Source: RBG-13-43-22 sp040755035 (GTDB taxonomy: Bacteria > Desulfobacterota > RBG-13-43-22). From it: a stretch of DNA of 64,000 nucleotides. This document shows positions 42,293 through 51,406 of the stretch, one piece after another. The position numbers and the translations under genes are program-made. The notes below the pieces were generated by a model. The model had not been told where the DNA came from. It made no database searches and saw nothing but the letters and a program-made list of their open reading frames with translations. Every line of letters starts with the position of its first letter. Position 1 is the stretch's first letter. Location of the stretch: positions 3,200 to 67,199 of the forward strand of contig JBFMBU010000254.1 in assembly GCA_040755035.1 (NCBI GenBank). The letters are read 5' to 3'.

Positions 42293-43819
42293 TTATCCTA
42301 TCATCCCTTGCGGTACTTCCCGGGTTTCCTGGTCCAAAGGTAGTTCCACCAAAAAGGTGGTCCCCCGGGGGCCGGTTTCTTTAACGAAAATTTCACCATG
42401 GTTGTCCTGGACGATTCCGTAAGCGGTGCTTAAACCCAGCCCGGTCCCTTTACCCGGGGCCTTGGTGGTAAAGAAGGGATCAAAGATGCGGGAGACATTT
42501 TCTTCCGGGATCCCGCTTCCGGAATCGGAAATTTCTAAACAGCCCTTTTGTGCGGAATCATTCCGATAGGTCCGAATGGTCAAGGTCCCGGATTTATTCA
42601 TAGCATCCAGGGCATTCATGACCAGATTGATAACCACCTGGCTCATATTGTTGCGGTCGGCCCTGACCGGAATCCTTTCTTCTGACAGCTCCTTCCGCAG
42701 GCTGACGTTGATAAACATTTTTTGATCCCGTATCAAGCGCAAACTCTCTTCCATAAATTCGTTCAAATAAAATCGATCACGGGATTTGCTGAATTGCCGG
42801 CTGTAAGCCAGCAGATTTTTAACAATGTCCCGGCAACGCTCGGCATCTTCCAAGATATAACTCAAATTGGCCTGCAGGAAGTGATCGGGGTCCAGTTTTT
42901 CCTTCATTAACCCGCCGTACATGATGATCCCCGTCAAGGGGTTGTTGATTTCATGGGCCACTCCGGCGGCCAGCCGCCCCAGAGAAGCCATTTTTTCGGC
43001 CTGCACCAACTGGGTCTGGGCCTCCTGCAATTTTTTCTCGGCCGATATGCGTTCCCGCAGGTCATTATAGACCCCCATGGTGGCCACCTCCCGGCCGTCT
43101 TCAAAAATAATGGCCGCGGTCATCTCCACCGGGATCTGTTCCCCCAAAGCGGTCAGAATTTCCACCCGGGTCACGGGAAGTTTTCCATGGCCCCCGTACT
43201 CATCGTCCCGCAGTTTTTTCATGATCGTCCGGGCCACCCCCGGGGGATAAAGAGAACCGACATTGATCTGATCACCCGGACGAAAAATATAGCCGAACAA
43301 CTCCTCTGCCGCCCGGTTCATCAAGAGGATATGTCCTTCACGGTCGGCGGCGATGATGGCGCTGGCCGAGCTTTGCAGCACGCGGTTGAGCAGCTCTCGT
43401 ATATCCTGCAGGTTTTTTTCCAGGGCCTTGGAACGGGTGACATCCCGGATGGATTCGATGACATAGAGGACCTCTCCCTCATCGTCCAAAATGGGTGAAA
43501 AAACACGGTCCTCCCAATGTTCACTGCCGTCCGGATGTTGAATTCGGCGCAGCATGGAATGACCCGTTCCGTCCCGCAAGGTTTCGTCCAAAGGGCAAAG
43601 GCGGTCTTTGCAGGGGAGGTCTTCATTCCCCTCCAGGGACTTGAAAAATTGCCGGCAGGTTTTTCCGACCAGAGTCTCCGTGGTAATGCCGTAGGTTTCT
43701 TTTAATTTTTGATTGACGGCAATGATGACATGGTCCGGGGTCAGGATCAGGGTCGGAAAAGAGAGGGAATCAAAGACCCGCAGCCGCCAATCCATTTCAT
43801 TCGGGATTTCATAGTTCAT
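42293..43819 (-). CDS. PAS-PAS sensor histidine kinase
   Basis: A 508-residue cytoplasmic kinase: two PAS domains (about 15-130 and 145-270; the first has CKDRLCPLD, a Cys pair that could sense redox or metal), then a dimerisation/H-box LAAGVAHEINNPLTGI, N-box NLVMNALDAM, DSGSGIPEE and GTGLGLSTAYGI. The H-box is of the NtrB/ZraS-like type. I placed the start at the ATG 43819 (MNYEIPNEM), which follows the stop of the upstream gene, rather than further upstream inside it. It is the probable sensor of the operon; the signal is unknown. Confidence 0.92.
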   Translation of the reverse strand: MNYEIPNEMDWRLRVFDSLSFPTLILTPDHVIIAVNQKLKETYGITTETLVGKTCRQFFKSLEGNEDLPCKDRLCPLDETLRDGTGHSMLRRIQHPDGSEHWEDRVFSPILDDEGEVLYVIESIRDVTRSKALEKNLQDIRELLNRVLQSSASAIIAADREGHILLMNRAAEELFGYIFRPGDQINVGSLYPPGVARTIMKKLRDDEYGGHGKLPVTRVEILTALGEQIPVEMTAAIIFEDGREVATMGVYNDLRERISAEKKLQEAQTQLVQAEKMASLGRLAAGVAHEINNPLTGIIMYGGLMKEKLDPDHFLQANLSYILEDAERCRDIVKNLLAYSRQFSKSRDRFYLNEFMEESLRLIRDQKMFINVSLRKELSEERIPVRADRNNMSQVVINLVMNALDAMNKSGTLTIRTYRNDSAQKGCLEISDSGSGIPEENVSRIFDPFFTTKAPGKGTGLGLSTAYGIVQDNHGEIFVKETGPRGTTFLVELPLDQETREVPQGMIG

Positions 43820-43823
43820 GGCT

Positions 43824-44348
43824 TCAGTTCCTGTCCTTGCTCTCCGGAACCACAAAAGCCCGGCTCAAGCTTTCCCGGGCCGGAGCCCCCTGACCTTTGG
43901 GCAACACCCAAAAGACGGTGGCTCCAATACAGGCCGCTACCAACAGCGGCACATCACTGTCTGCAGCGGCGCCGAGAGCGGCAGAGGCTATTCCATATCG
44001 GTCTCCATAATGAGGCCCTTGAAAAAAAATCAGTTCTACCTCTTTTTCCTTCCGCCAACGCAGGCCTTTAAATTCCTGTTCCAATAGATGGTAAATCGGA
44101 TCGGCTTCCCCCCGCTCTTTTTCCTCTTCATCCCAAAGCAAGTTCAGACGCATGGTCCCGGCCGCCAAGGGGCGGACCGTCAGCAGAAGGACCGAACTCC
44201 CGCTTGTTGAAACCGAATCCAAGGCACGGGCCACATACATCCCGGTTTGAATGACTGGAAATTCAACGGTAATCAAGGATAGCCCCGTTTTCTCAAAAAA
44301 GCCGTAGGTCTTGATGATGGTTTCCCGGTAAAAGGCGATGGTTTCCAT
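43824..44348 (-). CDS. Conserved protein in signalling operon, ACT-associated
   Basis: A 174-residue protein with no certain family. The N-terminal ~110 residues alternate strands and helices (TIIKTYGFFEKTGLSLITVEF, SSVLLLTVRPLAAG), and a Gly/Ala-rich region (HYGDRYGIASAALGAAAD, VPLLVAACIGATVFWVL) follows. The latter resembles one half of an ACT-like or aspartate-kinase regulatory fold. The ATG overlaps the stop of the ACT gene by one base, so both are made together. It may form a heteromeric ligand sensor with that protein, feeding the kinases. This is inference from gene order. Confidence 0.5.
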   Translation of the reverse strand: METIAFYRETIIKTYGFFEKTGLSLITVEFPVIQTGMYVARALDSVSTSGSSVLLLTVRPLAAGTMRLNLLWDEEEKERGEADPIYHLLEQEFKGLRWRKEKEVELIFFQGPHYGDRYGIASAALGAAADSDVPLLVAACIGATVFWVLPKGQGAPARESLSRAFVVPESKDRN

Positions 44349-44848
44349 CAAATCTGCTTGACCCTGAATTCCGGCCGGAAGGGGGCGTGATTTTCGGGCA
44401 GGGACACCACCCGGGAAACCACAGAAACGGCGTCATCCAATAATTGAAAATCAGTGGTGATGGTCAGAGAAGAGGTTGAGGAAGCGATGTGATAAAGCGG
44501 AAGACCGGCGCCTCCCCAGGCGGCAAAAAGGGCGCTTAAGAGTTCAATGCGGGCTTGAACCGGGAAAACGGTGATAGTCCCGACCGGGGCCGTCATTTCC
44601 AGACAACCCTGAAAAATTCCCAGGACCTTTTCCGCCTTCACCCGGTCCTCGGCCAATAGAGAACAGACCCCGTCCAGACGACCGTGGAAGGCGTCAAGGG
44701 TTACCCCGATCAGGTTGATCTGGTGTTCCGTCAATACACGGAACATATGCACGATCTGGACGGCCTCGCTGGCTTTCAGCCGCAATAGAACCAGCTCTGC
44801 GCTCAATTTCAGGCCGCCTACGGAAAATTTCCGGACAGGGGAATCCAT
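44348..44848 (-). CDS. ACT-like domain protein in signalling operon
   Basis: A 166-residue protein resembling the tandem ACT regulatory region of aspartate kinases: GLKLSAELVLLRLKASEAVQ, a helix, HQINLIGVTLDAFHGRLDGVC as second strand pair, and again HIASSTSSLTITTDFQLLDDAV. ACT domains bind amino acids or small metabolites. No kinase domain is present, so this is a free-standing sensor. It follows the response regulator gene by about 30 bases and is coupled to the next gene. The start is uncertain (ATG 44848 or GTG 44854; neither has a good ribosome site). Confidence 0.6.
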   Translation of the reverse strand: MDSPVRKFSVGGLKLSAELVLLRLKASEAVQIVHMFRVLTEHQINLIGVTLDAFHGRLDGVCSLLAEDRVKAEKVLGIFQGCLEMTAPVGTITVFPVQARIELLSALFAAWGGAGLPLYHIASSTSSLTITTDFQLLDDAVSVVSRVVSLPENHAPFRPEFRVKQI

Positions 44849-44880
44849 AACCACCCGGTCAAAATTGGATTGGTTTTAGG

Positions 44881-45267
44881 TCAGGCCAGATAATCCTTAA
44901 CAATCCCCATCAGTTTTTCCAGGTTAATCGGTTTGGGGATATAGTCATCGGCCAGGGTGTTCTTGCCGTCCCAATGGGTGTAGTTGGTTGAAGTTACAGC
45001 GTCTCCCACGGCGGTGAGTAAAAGGACCACGATGCCTTTGTACTCTTCGGATTTTTTCAATTCCTCGCACAACTGATAGCCGTTTTTGCGGGGCATCATA
45101 ACATCCAGAACGATCAGGGCCGGTCTTTCTTTTTTGATCTGATCCATGGCCTCTACCCCGTCATATGCCTTATTGACCCGGAAGTTTTCACTTTCCAGTT
45201 TTAAGGCCACTGCTTCGACCAGATCCGGGTCATCGTCCACCACCAGGATGAGTCTATTTTTATCCAT
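44881..45267 (-). CDS. Single-domain response regulator
   Basis: A 128-residue receiver without output domain. The acid pocket is VVDDDPD, the phosphoacceptor lies in LIVLDVMMPRKNG (about Asp55), and TxxGDAVTST and YIPKPIN complete the T/K switch set. It is the first gene of the signalling operon, probably relaying phosphate between the downstream kinases or to a partner elsewhere. A repeat element at 45316-45437 lies upstream. The ribosome site GAAGGAGAAAG is good. Confidence 0.93.
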   Translation of the reverse strand: MDKNRLILVVDDDPDLVEAVALKLESENFRVNKAYDGVEAMDQIKKERPALIVLDVMMPRKNGYQLCEELKKSEEYKGIVVLLLTAVGDAVTSTNYTHWDGKNTLADDYIPKPINLEKLMGIVKDYLA

Positions 45268-45315
45268 TTTCTTTCTCCTTCTTTTTCGTTTCGCTTTGGA
45301 TGATTTCCCCTGCTA

Positions 45316-45437
45316 CCCAACCCGGACCAGCCGGAACCAAAATTGGAAATCCAAAGATTTCTCATTCGGTCCGGGTAAAATTCCCGTTTTAGAATTAATT
45401 CTATCCAATTTGCCTAGAATTCTATTCTTAAGTTACT
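45316..45437. repeat. Intercistronic structured repeat, copy A
   Basis: AACCCGGACC (45319-45328) pairs with GGTCCGGGT (45368-45376). A spaced CGGAACCAAAATTGGAAAT follows the first arm, and the A/T-rich tail TTCTATCCAATTTGC...TAGAATTCTATTCTTAAGTTAC ends it. Copies lie at 55313, 59801 and (tail only, inverted) 61347. Confidence 0.8.
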
Positions 45438-45441
45438 ACCC

Positions 45442-46368
45442 CTACCCGGCATTGGGACGCGGGAACAGACCGGCCCGTTCCACAATCTCAGGGACTTTCT
45501 CCTCCCACTCGATGGCCATGATATGAAAACCGGCCACACCCTTGACCTGTTTCAACCGCTCAATGGTTTCCACACAGATACGGATCCCTTCTTCCGGCTG
45601 TTTTTCCTTGGATACACCGGCCATGCGATCCACTACTTCCTGGGGGACGTCCATCCCCGGCACTTTATTTTTCATATACCTGGCCATGCCCACCGATTTC
45701 ATGGGGGTCACACCGGCCAGGATATGGCATTTTTCATGGAGACCCCGGTCCCGCACCCCTTCCATCCATTTTTCAAACTTATCCAGATTATAAATACACT
45801 GGGTTTGGATGAAATCCGTCCCGGCGGCTATTTTTTTAGCCAGGCGGGCCACCCGAAGTTCAAAAGGATCGGCGAAAGGATTGGCGGCCGCTCCGATGAA
45901 CATCTTGGGCGGATTTTCAATATCCGCCCCACCCTGAAACTTCCCCTCATCACGCATCTTCTTTACCATCTGGACGAATTGAATGGAATCAAGGTCATGA
46001 ACGGCCGAGGCCATGGGATGGTCACCGAAATAAGGATGATCTCCGGAAAGACAGAGCATGGTATTGATGCCGTGGGCATAGGCCCCGATGATATCGGCTT
46101 GCATAGCCAAACGGTTGCGGTCGCGGGTGACCATTTGAAGAATGGGATGCAGACCCATTTGCCGAAGGAACACCCCGGCGCCAAAACTGGACATGCGTAC
46201 CATGGCTGTCTGATTATCGGTGACATTGACGGCATCCACATAGCCCTTCAACTGTTCCGCTTTATGACGTATTTTTTCCGGCACAGAACCCCGGGGAGGC
46301 CCACACTCGGAGGTCACGGCCAGTTTGCCCGCTTTCAGTATTTTTTCCAGAACACTCTCGGTTTTCAT
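45442..46368 (-). CDS. metF: Methylenetetrahydrofolate reductase, MetF subunit
   Basis: A 308-residue TIM-barrel flavoprotein of the MetF family. It has TSECGPPRG at the first strand, the active-site region DAVNVTDN and MVTRDRNRLAMQ, the FAD-binding NTMLCLSGDHP and IQTQCIYNLDKFEKWM. It reduces methylene-tetrahydrofolate to methyl-tetrahydrofolate in the Wood-Ljungdahl or C1 pathway. It follows metV with a 4-base overlap and is the last gene of the metF2-hdrA-mvhD-metV-metF operon, so electrons probably come from the Hdr/Mvh-like subunits rather than from soluble NADH alone. Confidence 0.93.
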   Translation of the reverse strand: MKTESVLEKILKAGKLAVTSECGPPRGSVPEKIRHKAEQLKGYVDAVNVTDNQTAMVRMSSFGAGVFLRQMGLHPILQMVTRDRNRLAMQADIIGAYAHGINTMLCLSGDHPYFGDHPMASAVHDLDSIQFVQMVKKMRDEGKFQGGADIENPPKMFIGAAANPFADPFELRVARLAKKIAAGTDFIQTQCIYNLDKFEKWMEGVRDRGLHEKCHILAGVTPMKSVGMARYMKNKVPGMDVPQEVVDRMAGVSKEKQPEEGIRICVETIERLKQVKGVAGFHIMAIEWEEKVPEIVERAGLFPRPNAG

Positions 46369-47033
46369 TCTGCCATATCCTCCCTGATAATTTTTCTGGG
46401 TCCGGCGGCCCGGGCGGGTCTCCAGTCTTTGGCCGGGATGATTTCCTCATACCGGCTCTCGAGTCCCAGCGCCTTAAGCCGATCCCAGATCAACTGCCAG
46501 GCGCAGTCCACCTCCGGGCTGATCTCGCATTTCCCGGAACCGGAACCGCCACAGGGGCCGTTCATCAACTGTTTGGAACAGCGGGCGATGGGGCAAATCC
46601 CCCCGGTGATACCCAGCAGACAGTCGCCGCATCCGGCGCAGCGTTCGGCCCAAACCCCCTGTCGTTCCGAGGCCCCCATAAATTTGGTATTGACCGCCGG
46701 GAAAACGGGTTTGTTCTTGAAACGACGGCTCAATTCCTGCACCCCGCAGCCGCAGGCCATGGATAGAACCGCCTCGACGCCGTCCGCCATGGAGGTGAGT
46801 TCCTCCACATATTCCGGATCGCATTGACGTTCCAGGGTGTGTTCTCTGATCTGTAAATTTTTCCCCTGTCGTAAAAAAGTCATTTGCAGCAGCGAGGACA
46901 GGATACCGACTTCCTTACGGCCGCCGGCGGCGCACACCGTCACGCATTCGTTGCATCCGACCAGCAAAATTCTTGAATAGGGTCGGATAAAATCAATGAT
47001 TTCCTCCAGGGGTTTACGTTCCGCTGTAATCAT
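46365..47033 (-). CDS. metV: MetV, zinc/iron-sulfur partner of methylene-THF reductase
   Basis: A 222-residue Cys-rich protein: GCNECVTVCAAGG near residue 25-38, ACGCGVQ, and a C-terminal cluster CAGCGDCLLG, GGICPIARCSKQLMNGPCGG and KCEI. This is the MetV (methylene-THF reductase C-terminal-like) family, which binds zinc or iron-sulfur centres and passes electrons to MetF. It overlaps both neighbours by 4 bases and therefore should be made stoichiometrically with them. In acetogens and sulfate reducers MetFV associates with Hdr and MvhD subunits. Confidence 0.9.
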   Translation of the reverse strand: MITAERKPLEEIIDFIRPYSRILLVGCNECVTVCAAGGRKEVGILSSLLQMTFLRQGKNLQIREHTLERQCDPEYVEELTSMADGVEAVLSMACGCGVQELSRRFKNKPVFPAVNTKFMGASERQGVWAERCAGCGDCLLGITGGICPIARCSKQLMNGPCGGSGSGKCEISPEVDCAWQLIWDRLKALGLESRYEEIIPAKDWRPARAAGPRKIIREDMAE

Positions 47034-47461
47034 TGGGATTGTTTCTCCTTCAGTGTTCGGATTGGGTTGGGACCCAGGGTCCGGATTTTTTCGGTGATCC
47101 GGCGGGCGGTTTCGGCAAAACGCTCCCCCATTCCGGCCGACAGATTGATCATTTCCACTCGTTCACCTTCGATGCCCACACTCTCCAGAAGCTTTCGGGC
47201 CTGTTGCACCCGCCGGGCCGCCCGCAGGTTGCCGTTTTTGAAATGGCAGTCCCCTTCCAGACAACCGGCCACATAGACACCGTCGGCTCCGTTCTCGAAA
47301 GCTTTTAAGATATGAATCGTATCCACCTTCCCCGAACAGGGCACACGGAGGATTTTAACGTTGGGAGGATACTGGATCCGCTGGGTTCCGGCCATGTCGG
47401 CAGCGGTATAGGCGCAATAATGACAGCAAAAGGCGACAATGACCGGTTCAAAAGTTTCCAT
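47030..47461 (-). CDS. mvhD: MvhD-type iron-sulfur adaptor subunit
   Basis: A 143-residue protein of the MvhD/HdrA-associated family: FCCHYCAYTAADMAG, the central VPCSGKVDTIHILKAFENGAD and GCLEGDCHFKNGN. Four Cys in the CxxC-type motifs ligate a [2Fe-2S] cluster. It links HdrA to its electron-donor module (a hydrogenase, formate dehydrogenase or, here, MetFV). The ribosome site and start (METFEPVIVAFC) are clear; it lies 3 bases after hdrA and overlaps metV by 4. Confidence 0.92.
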   Translation of the reverse strand: METFEPVIVAFCCHYCAYTAADMAGTQRIQYPPNVKILRVPCSGKVDTIHILKAFENGADGVYVAGCLEGDCHFKNGNLRAARRVQQARKLLESVGIEGERVEMINLSAGMGERFAETARRITEKIRTLGPNPIRTLKEKQSQ

Positions 47462-47464
47462 GGA

Positions 47465-50400
47465 TTATGCTACTCTCCTTTCCAGCAATCCCTCGAGTTT
47501 AGCCAGAATCTGGTCATCCTCAAATTGCATCAGTTGGATGGCCTTGGCCGGGCACTCGGAGACACAAACACCGCAGCCCTGACACTTCAGGGGATCAATT
47601 TCGGAAAAACCCTCGGCATTGATAAAGGGGACCTCAAAGGGACAGGCCCGGACGCAGATCAGGCAGGCGGCGCATTTTTTGGAATCCACCCGGGCCACAG
47701 CCGCGCCCAGATTGATATGGTCACGGCTGAGCAGGGTCTGGACCCTGGCTACAGCGGCCTCGGCCTGGGCGAGGGTCTCCCGGATCAACCTGGGGGAGTG
47801 GGCCGTTCCGGCCACGAAAAAACCGGGGTTGGACAGATCCACTGGTCGAAGCTTGATATGTTCCTCCAGGAAATAGCCGTCTTCGGTCCTGGGTACTTTA
47901 AATATCGCTTCCAGGTCCTCGGTCGATTCTTCATCACTGACCATTCCCGTACTCAGAATCAGGGCATCGGCCGTCATCGTCAGGGGACGCCCCAGAATGG
48001 GGTCGGTGAAAGAAACCTCCACCTGTGTTCCGGCGGGCTGGACCTGGGGGGGATTCTCAGGTTCATAGCGAACAAAGATCACTCCCTTTTCCCGGGCCTG
48101 TCGGTAAGAATCCTCCTGGAACCCGTAGGTCCGCATATCCCGGTATAAAATCAAAATAAGCGCTTCCGGATTCAACTCTTTCAGGCGCAGGGCATTTTTA
48201 ATCGCCGCCTGACAGCAGATGCGGGAACAGTTGGGGTTGTCCGGCTGCCGGGACCCGACGCATTGGATCATAACCACCGTATTCCAGCTTTTGGTTTTTT
48301 CCGGCAAGGTTTCCAGCATCCCATCGGCATCCAGCTGAGTCATAACCGCTTCGTGCCGCCCCAGAAAAAAGGCATCGGGACGATTGGGCAAGGCACCGGT
48401 GGCCAGAATCGTGGCTCCATGTTCGATCTGACGATAGAACATCTGGGGACCGGCCTGCAAACCGGTTCGGTACAAACCGGGACGACCGCTGTGATCAACG
48501 ATAATGGCATTGGTGATTACCTGAATCTTGGGATGGGTCATGGTCCGCTGAACCAGATCCTTTAGAAAGGCCTGAACGTCTTCTCCTTCCAGGGTGCGGT
48601 GAATCAGATTGGCCGTCCCTCCCAGCAGGGACCGTCGCTCAACCAAGAAAACCCGTAACCCCAGATCGGCCAGCCGCAGAGAGGCAGTCATCCCCGCCAC
48701 ACCGCCGCCGACCACCAGCACGTCCCGGTTGAGTTCCAATTGATTTTCCTGCAGAGGATGAGCCTTTTTTACACCCTGAACCGCGGCCCGGATAACCTGG
48801 CGGGCCTTGATTTCGGCTTCTTCGGAGCGTCCACCGTGGACCCAGGTATCCTGTTCCCGCAGATTGGCGATTTCAAGGAGATACTTATTGAGGCCCGAAC
48901 GGCGCAGCAGATCCTGAAATCTCGATTCGTGTGTACGGGGAGAACAGCCGCCGATCACCACCCGGTTCAATTTGTTTTTTCCTATAGCCTCTTGAATATG
49001 TTTCATGGACTCACGGCTGCAGCCGTGGCCGACGCCCTCGGCCAGAACCACACCCTCTATTTTTCCGGCAAAGGCGGCCAACTGCGGAACCCTGACCACA
49101 CCCCCGATATCCTCACCGCAATCGCAGATGAAAACCCCGACTCGGGGAGATTCTCCGCTCACATCCCGTTCGGGAGGCACCTCGTCTGCTTCCTCAGGAG
49201 TCAGGGAAAGGGTGGAAACATATTGAGAGGCCCGGCAGGCGGCAGCGCTGGCCTGGACCATGGTCTCCGGGATATCTTTAGGGCTTTCGAACATCCCGCA
49301 GACATAAATCCCTTCCCTGGAAGTGGCCACCGGGTTGAACGAACCGGTTCGGGCGAAACCATGTTCATTGAGGTCGATCCCCAGCTTTTCGGCAGTCTGC
49401 CGCTGCTCGGCTGTGACCCGAAATCCGGTGGAGAGGATGACCAGATCAAAACGTTCCTCTTGGGAAACTCCCCCTTCCTCAGGGGCATATTGGACCGTTA
49501 CCTGCCCCTCCTCGGCATGACGGATCACCGTATGGGGGCGGCTGCGGACAAAACGGACCCCGAATTCCTTGCGGGCCCGCTCCAGATATTTTTCATAGTC
49601 CTTGCCGAAGGTCCGCATATCCATATAAAACACCGTGGCTTCGATGTTGCCCTGAAAGCGTTCCTTGGTAACCATGGCTTCCTTAAGGGCGAACATGCAG
49701 CAGGCACTGGAACAATAGGAAACCGCCTCCTTCTGTAGACCTCGGGACCCTGCACATTGGACCCAGGCGATTTTGGCCGGAACCCGTCCATCGGATGGAC
49801 AGACCAGCCGCCCCTGGGTGGGACCGGAAGCGGACAGAATCCGTTCATATTCCAGACTGGTCAACACATCCGGGTCTTCATAATTCAGACTGTCCGATCC
49901 CGAGGGATCAAAAATCGAGGCGCCGAGGGCCAGAACGATAGATCCCACGGATAGTTCCGTTTGTTTTTCCCGGTCATCCGTAATGATGGCCCCGGCCGGA
50001 CAGCAATCCGCCAGGGCTTTCGGATCCCGGCATCGATCCATATTTATGGAATAGGCCTGCGGGGTTGCCTGAGGGTAACGCATGCAGGTAGGGGCGCGAT
50101 GGTCTAACCCGGGCTTGAAATCCACACACTCCGGAAAGTGTCGATGGCACTCACCGCAGGCAGTACAAAGGTCCAGATCGATATAGCGGGGGGCGGAGGA
50201 AAGAACGGCGGAAAAATTTCCTGCTTGCCCCTTTAGTTGAACCAGTTGGGTCATGGGCAGCAACTGGATGTATTGGTTGCGGTTGGTCTCGGAAAGGGTG
50301 GAGGACAGGGTGCAGAGGTCACAGTTGTTCGTCGGGAAGGTACGATCCAACTGGGTCATCAATCCGCCTATGGCATTGGCCTTATCGATCAGCACCACAC

Positions 50401-50518
50401 TCTTCTGCGCCTCAGCCAAATCCAGGGCCGTCCGAATCCCTCCCATGCCTCCGCCAATAACTAAAACCCGTTCGCCGGTTTTCGGCACGGCTTCTTTTTT
50501 TGTATTTTTTGTTTTCAT
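47465..50518 (-). CDS. hdrA: Fused HdrA-HdrA flavoprotein, electron-bifurcation subunit
   Basis: A 1,017-residue protein made of two HdrA units. Residues 1-455 are one FAD domain (VLVIGGGMGGIRTALDLAE, then FPTNNCDLCTL and CTACGECHRHFPEC) without the usual N-terminal domain. Residues about 458-1017 form a complete HdrA: its N-terminal domain with VGVFICDCGEDIGG and GGCSPRTHE, a second Rossmann VVGGGVAGMTASLRLADLG, and a C-terminal ferredoxin with CAACLICVRACP and CQGCGVCVSECP. HdrA bifurcates or confurcates electrons at its FAD. Fusion of two units occurs in some anaerobes. hdrB and hdrC are absent from this operon, so the disulfide-reducing part is either elsewhere or replaced by MetF-MetV. 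Confidence 0.93.
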   Translation of the reverse strand: MKTKNTKKEAVPKTGERVLVIGGGMGGIRTALDLAEAQKSVVLIDKANAIGGLMTQLDRTFPTNNCDLCTLSSTLSETNRNQYIQLLPMTQLVQLKGQAGNFSAVLSSAPRYIDLDLCTACGECHRHFPECVDFKPGLDHRAPTCMRYPQATPQAYSINMDRCRDPKALADCCPAGAIITDDREKQTELSVGSIVLALGASIFDPSGSDSLNYEDPDVLTSLEYERILSASGPTQGRLVCPSDGRVPAKIAWVQCAGSRGLQKEAVSYCSSACCMFALKEAMVTKERFQGNIEATVFYMDMRTFGKDYEKYLERARKEFGVRFVRSRPHTVIRHAEEGQVTVQYAPEEGGVSQEERFDLVILSTGFRVTAEQRQTAEKLGIDLNEHGFARTGSFNPVATSREGIYVCGMFESPKDIPETMVQASAAACRASQYVSTLSLTPEEADEVPPERDVSGESPRVGVFICDCGEDIGGVVRVPQLAAFAGKIEGVVLAEGVGHGCSRESMKHIQEAIGKNKLNRVVIGGCSPRTHESRFQDLLRRSGLNKYLLEIANLREQDTWVHGGRSEEAEIKARQVIRAAVQGVKKAHPLQENQLELNRDVLVVGGGVAGMTASLRLADLGLRVFLVERRSLLGGTANLIHRTLEGEDVQAFLKDLVQRTMTHPKIQVITNAIIVDHSGRPGLYRTGLQAGPQMFYRQIEHGATILATGALPNRPDAFFLGRHEAVMTQLDADGMLETLPEKTKSWNTVVMIQCVGSRQPDNPNCSRICCQAAIKNALRLKELNPEALILILYRDMRTYGFQEDSYRQAREKGVIFVRYEPENPPQVQPAGTQVEVSFTDPILGRPLTMTADALILSTGMVSDEESTEDLEAIFKVPRTEDGYFLEEHIKLRPVDLSNPGFFVAGTAHSPRLIRETLAQAEAAVARVQTLLSRDHINLGAAVARVDSKKCAACLICVRACPFEVPFINAEGFSEIDPLKCQGCGVCVSECPAKAIQLMQFEDDQILAKLEGLLERRVA

Positions 50519-50533
50519 AAGCTACCTGACACC

Positions 50534-51406
50534 TCAGATCCCGGCTGCGTCCAGAATGGCCGGCAGACGATGTTCCCATCCCATGGCCTGGATCAGAACC
50601 CCCTGGACCATTTTTTTCAAACCGGCGACGGTTTCCCCGGCTATTTTAACCCCCTCCATCTCACGATCGGCCGATTTTCGGATCCTCCCTATCAGGTCTT
50701 CGGAAATGGCAGCCCCCGGCTCATTAGTCAGAATATAGCGGGCAATGGCCACGGATTTTATCAAAAAAACCGGAGCGACAATCGGAACCTTCAGGGGTGC
50801 GGCTTTTTTCAGGAACCCCTCGAAGGAATTCAGATCATACACCGGCGGGGTGATCAGGTACCCGGCCCCGGCGGATATCTTTTCCCCGGCCAGGGCAATC
50901 TCCCTTTCCATTTCCGCTTCGTCGCGGAATGGGGAAATCTGACAACCCACAAAAAACTCCGGAGCACCTTTTAAATCAAACCCGGACAGATCCTTCCCGC
51001 TCTTCAAGGTCTGAATCGTCTCCAACAAACCCAAGTCATCGAGATCGGTTACCGGTTGAGCGTTACGATGATCGCAATTAGTCATGGCTTCACCCTTTAC
51101 TACCACCAGGTTCTGAATCCCCAGGACATGGGCGGCCAATAAATCGCCTTGCAAGGCCATTCGGTTGCGGTCCCGCCCGTAGACGGTGATAACGGATTCG
51201 ATCCCTTCTTGCTGGAGCAAAGCACCGCCGGCCAGAGCGCTCATGCGCATGACCCCGTTATCCATATCCGGCACCAGGATTCCGTTGATGCGGCCCTTGA
51301 TGCGCTTGGCATCGGTAATGAACCTGGAAATGTCCACCCCTTTGGGTGTATTCATTTCAGCCAGGACGACAAACTCACCGTTTTGCAATCGCTTTTGAAT
51401 ACTCAT
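50534..51406 (-). CDS. MetF paralogue, methylenetetrahydrofolate reductase-like
   Basis: A 290-residue protein of the MetF barrel family, clearly diverged from the MetF at 45442: VLAEMNTPKG, INGILVPDMDNGVMRMS, VYGRDRNRMALQGDLL, GCQISPFRDEAEMERE and ITPPVYDLNSFE. It is first in the operon, 15 bases before hdrA. The presence of two MetF-like proteins, both with the R-D-R-N flavin/folate loop, suggests a distinct role: a heterodimeric reductase, or an enzyme for another C1 carrier. It is close in style to the MetF-like proteins next to Hdr genes in sulfate reducers. The substrate cannot be fixed from sequence. Confidence 0.8.
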   Translation of the reverse strand: MSIQKRLQNGEFVVLAEMNTPKGVDISRFITDAKRIKGRINGILVPDMDNGVMRMSALAGGALLQQEGIESVITVYGRDRNRMALQGDLLAAHVLGIQNLVVVKGEAMTNCDHRNAQPVTDLDDLGLLETIQTLKSGKDLSGFDLKGAPEFFVGCQISPFRDEAEMEREIALAGEKISAGAGYLITPPVYDLNSFEGFLKKAAPLKVPIVAPVFLIKSVAIARYILTNEPGAAISEDLIGRIRKSADREMEGVKIAGETVAGLKKMVQGVLIQAMGWEHRLPAILDAAGI

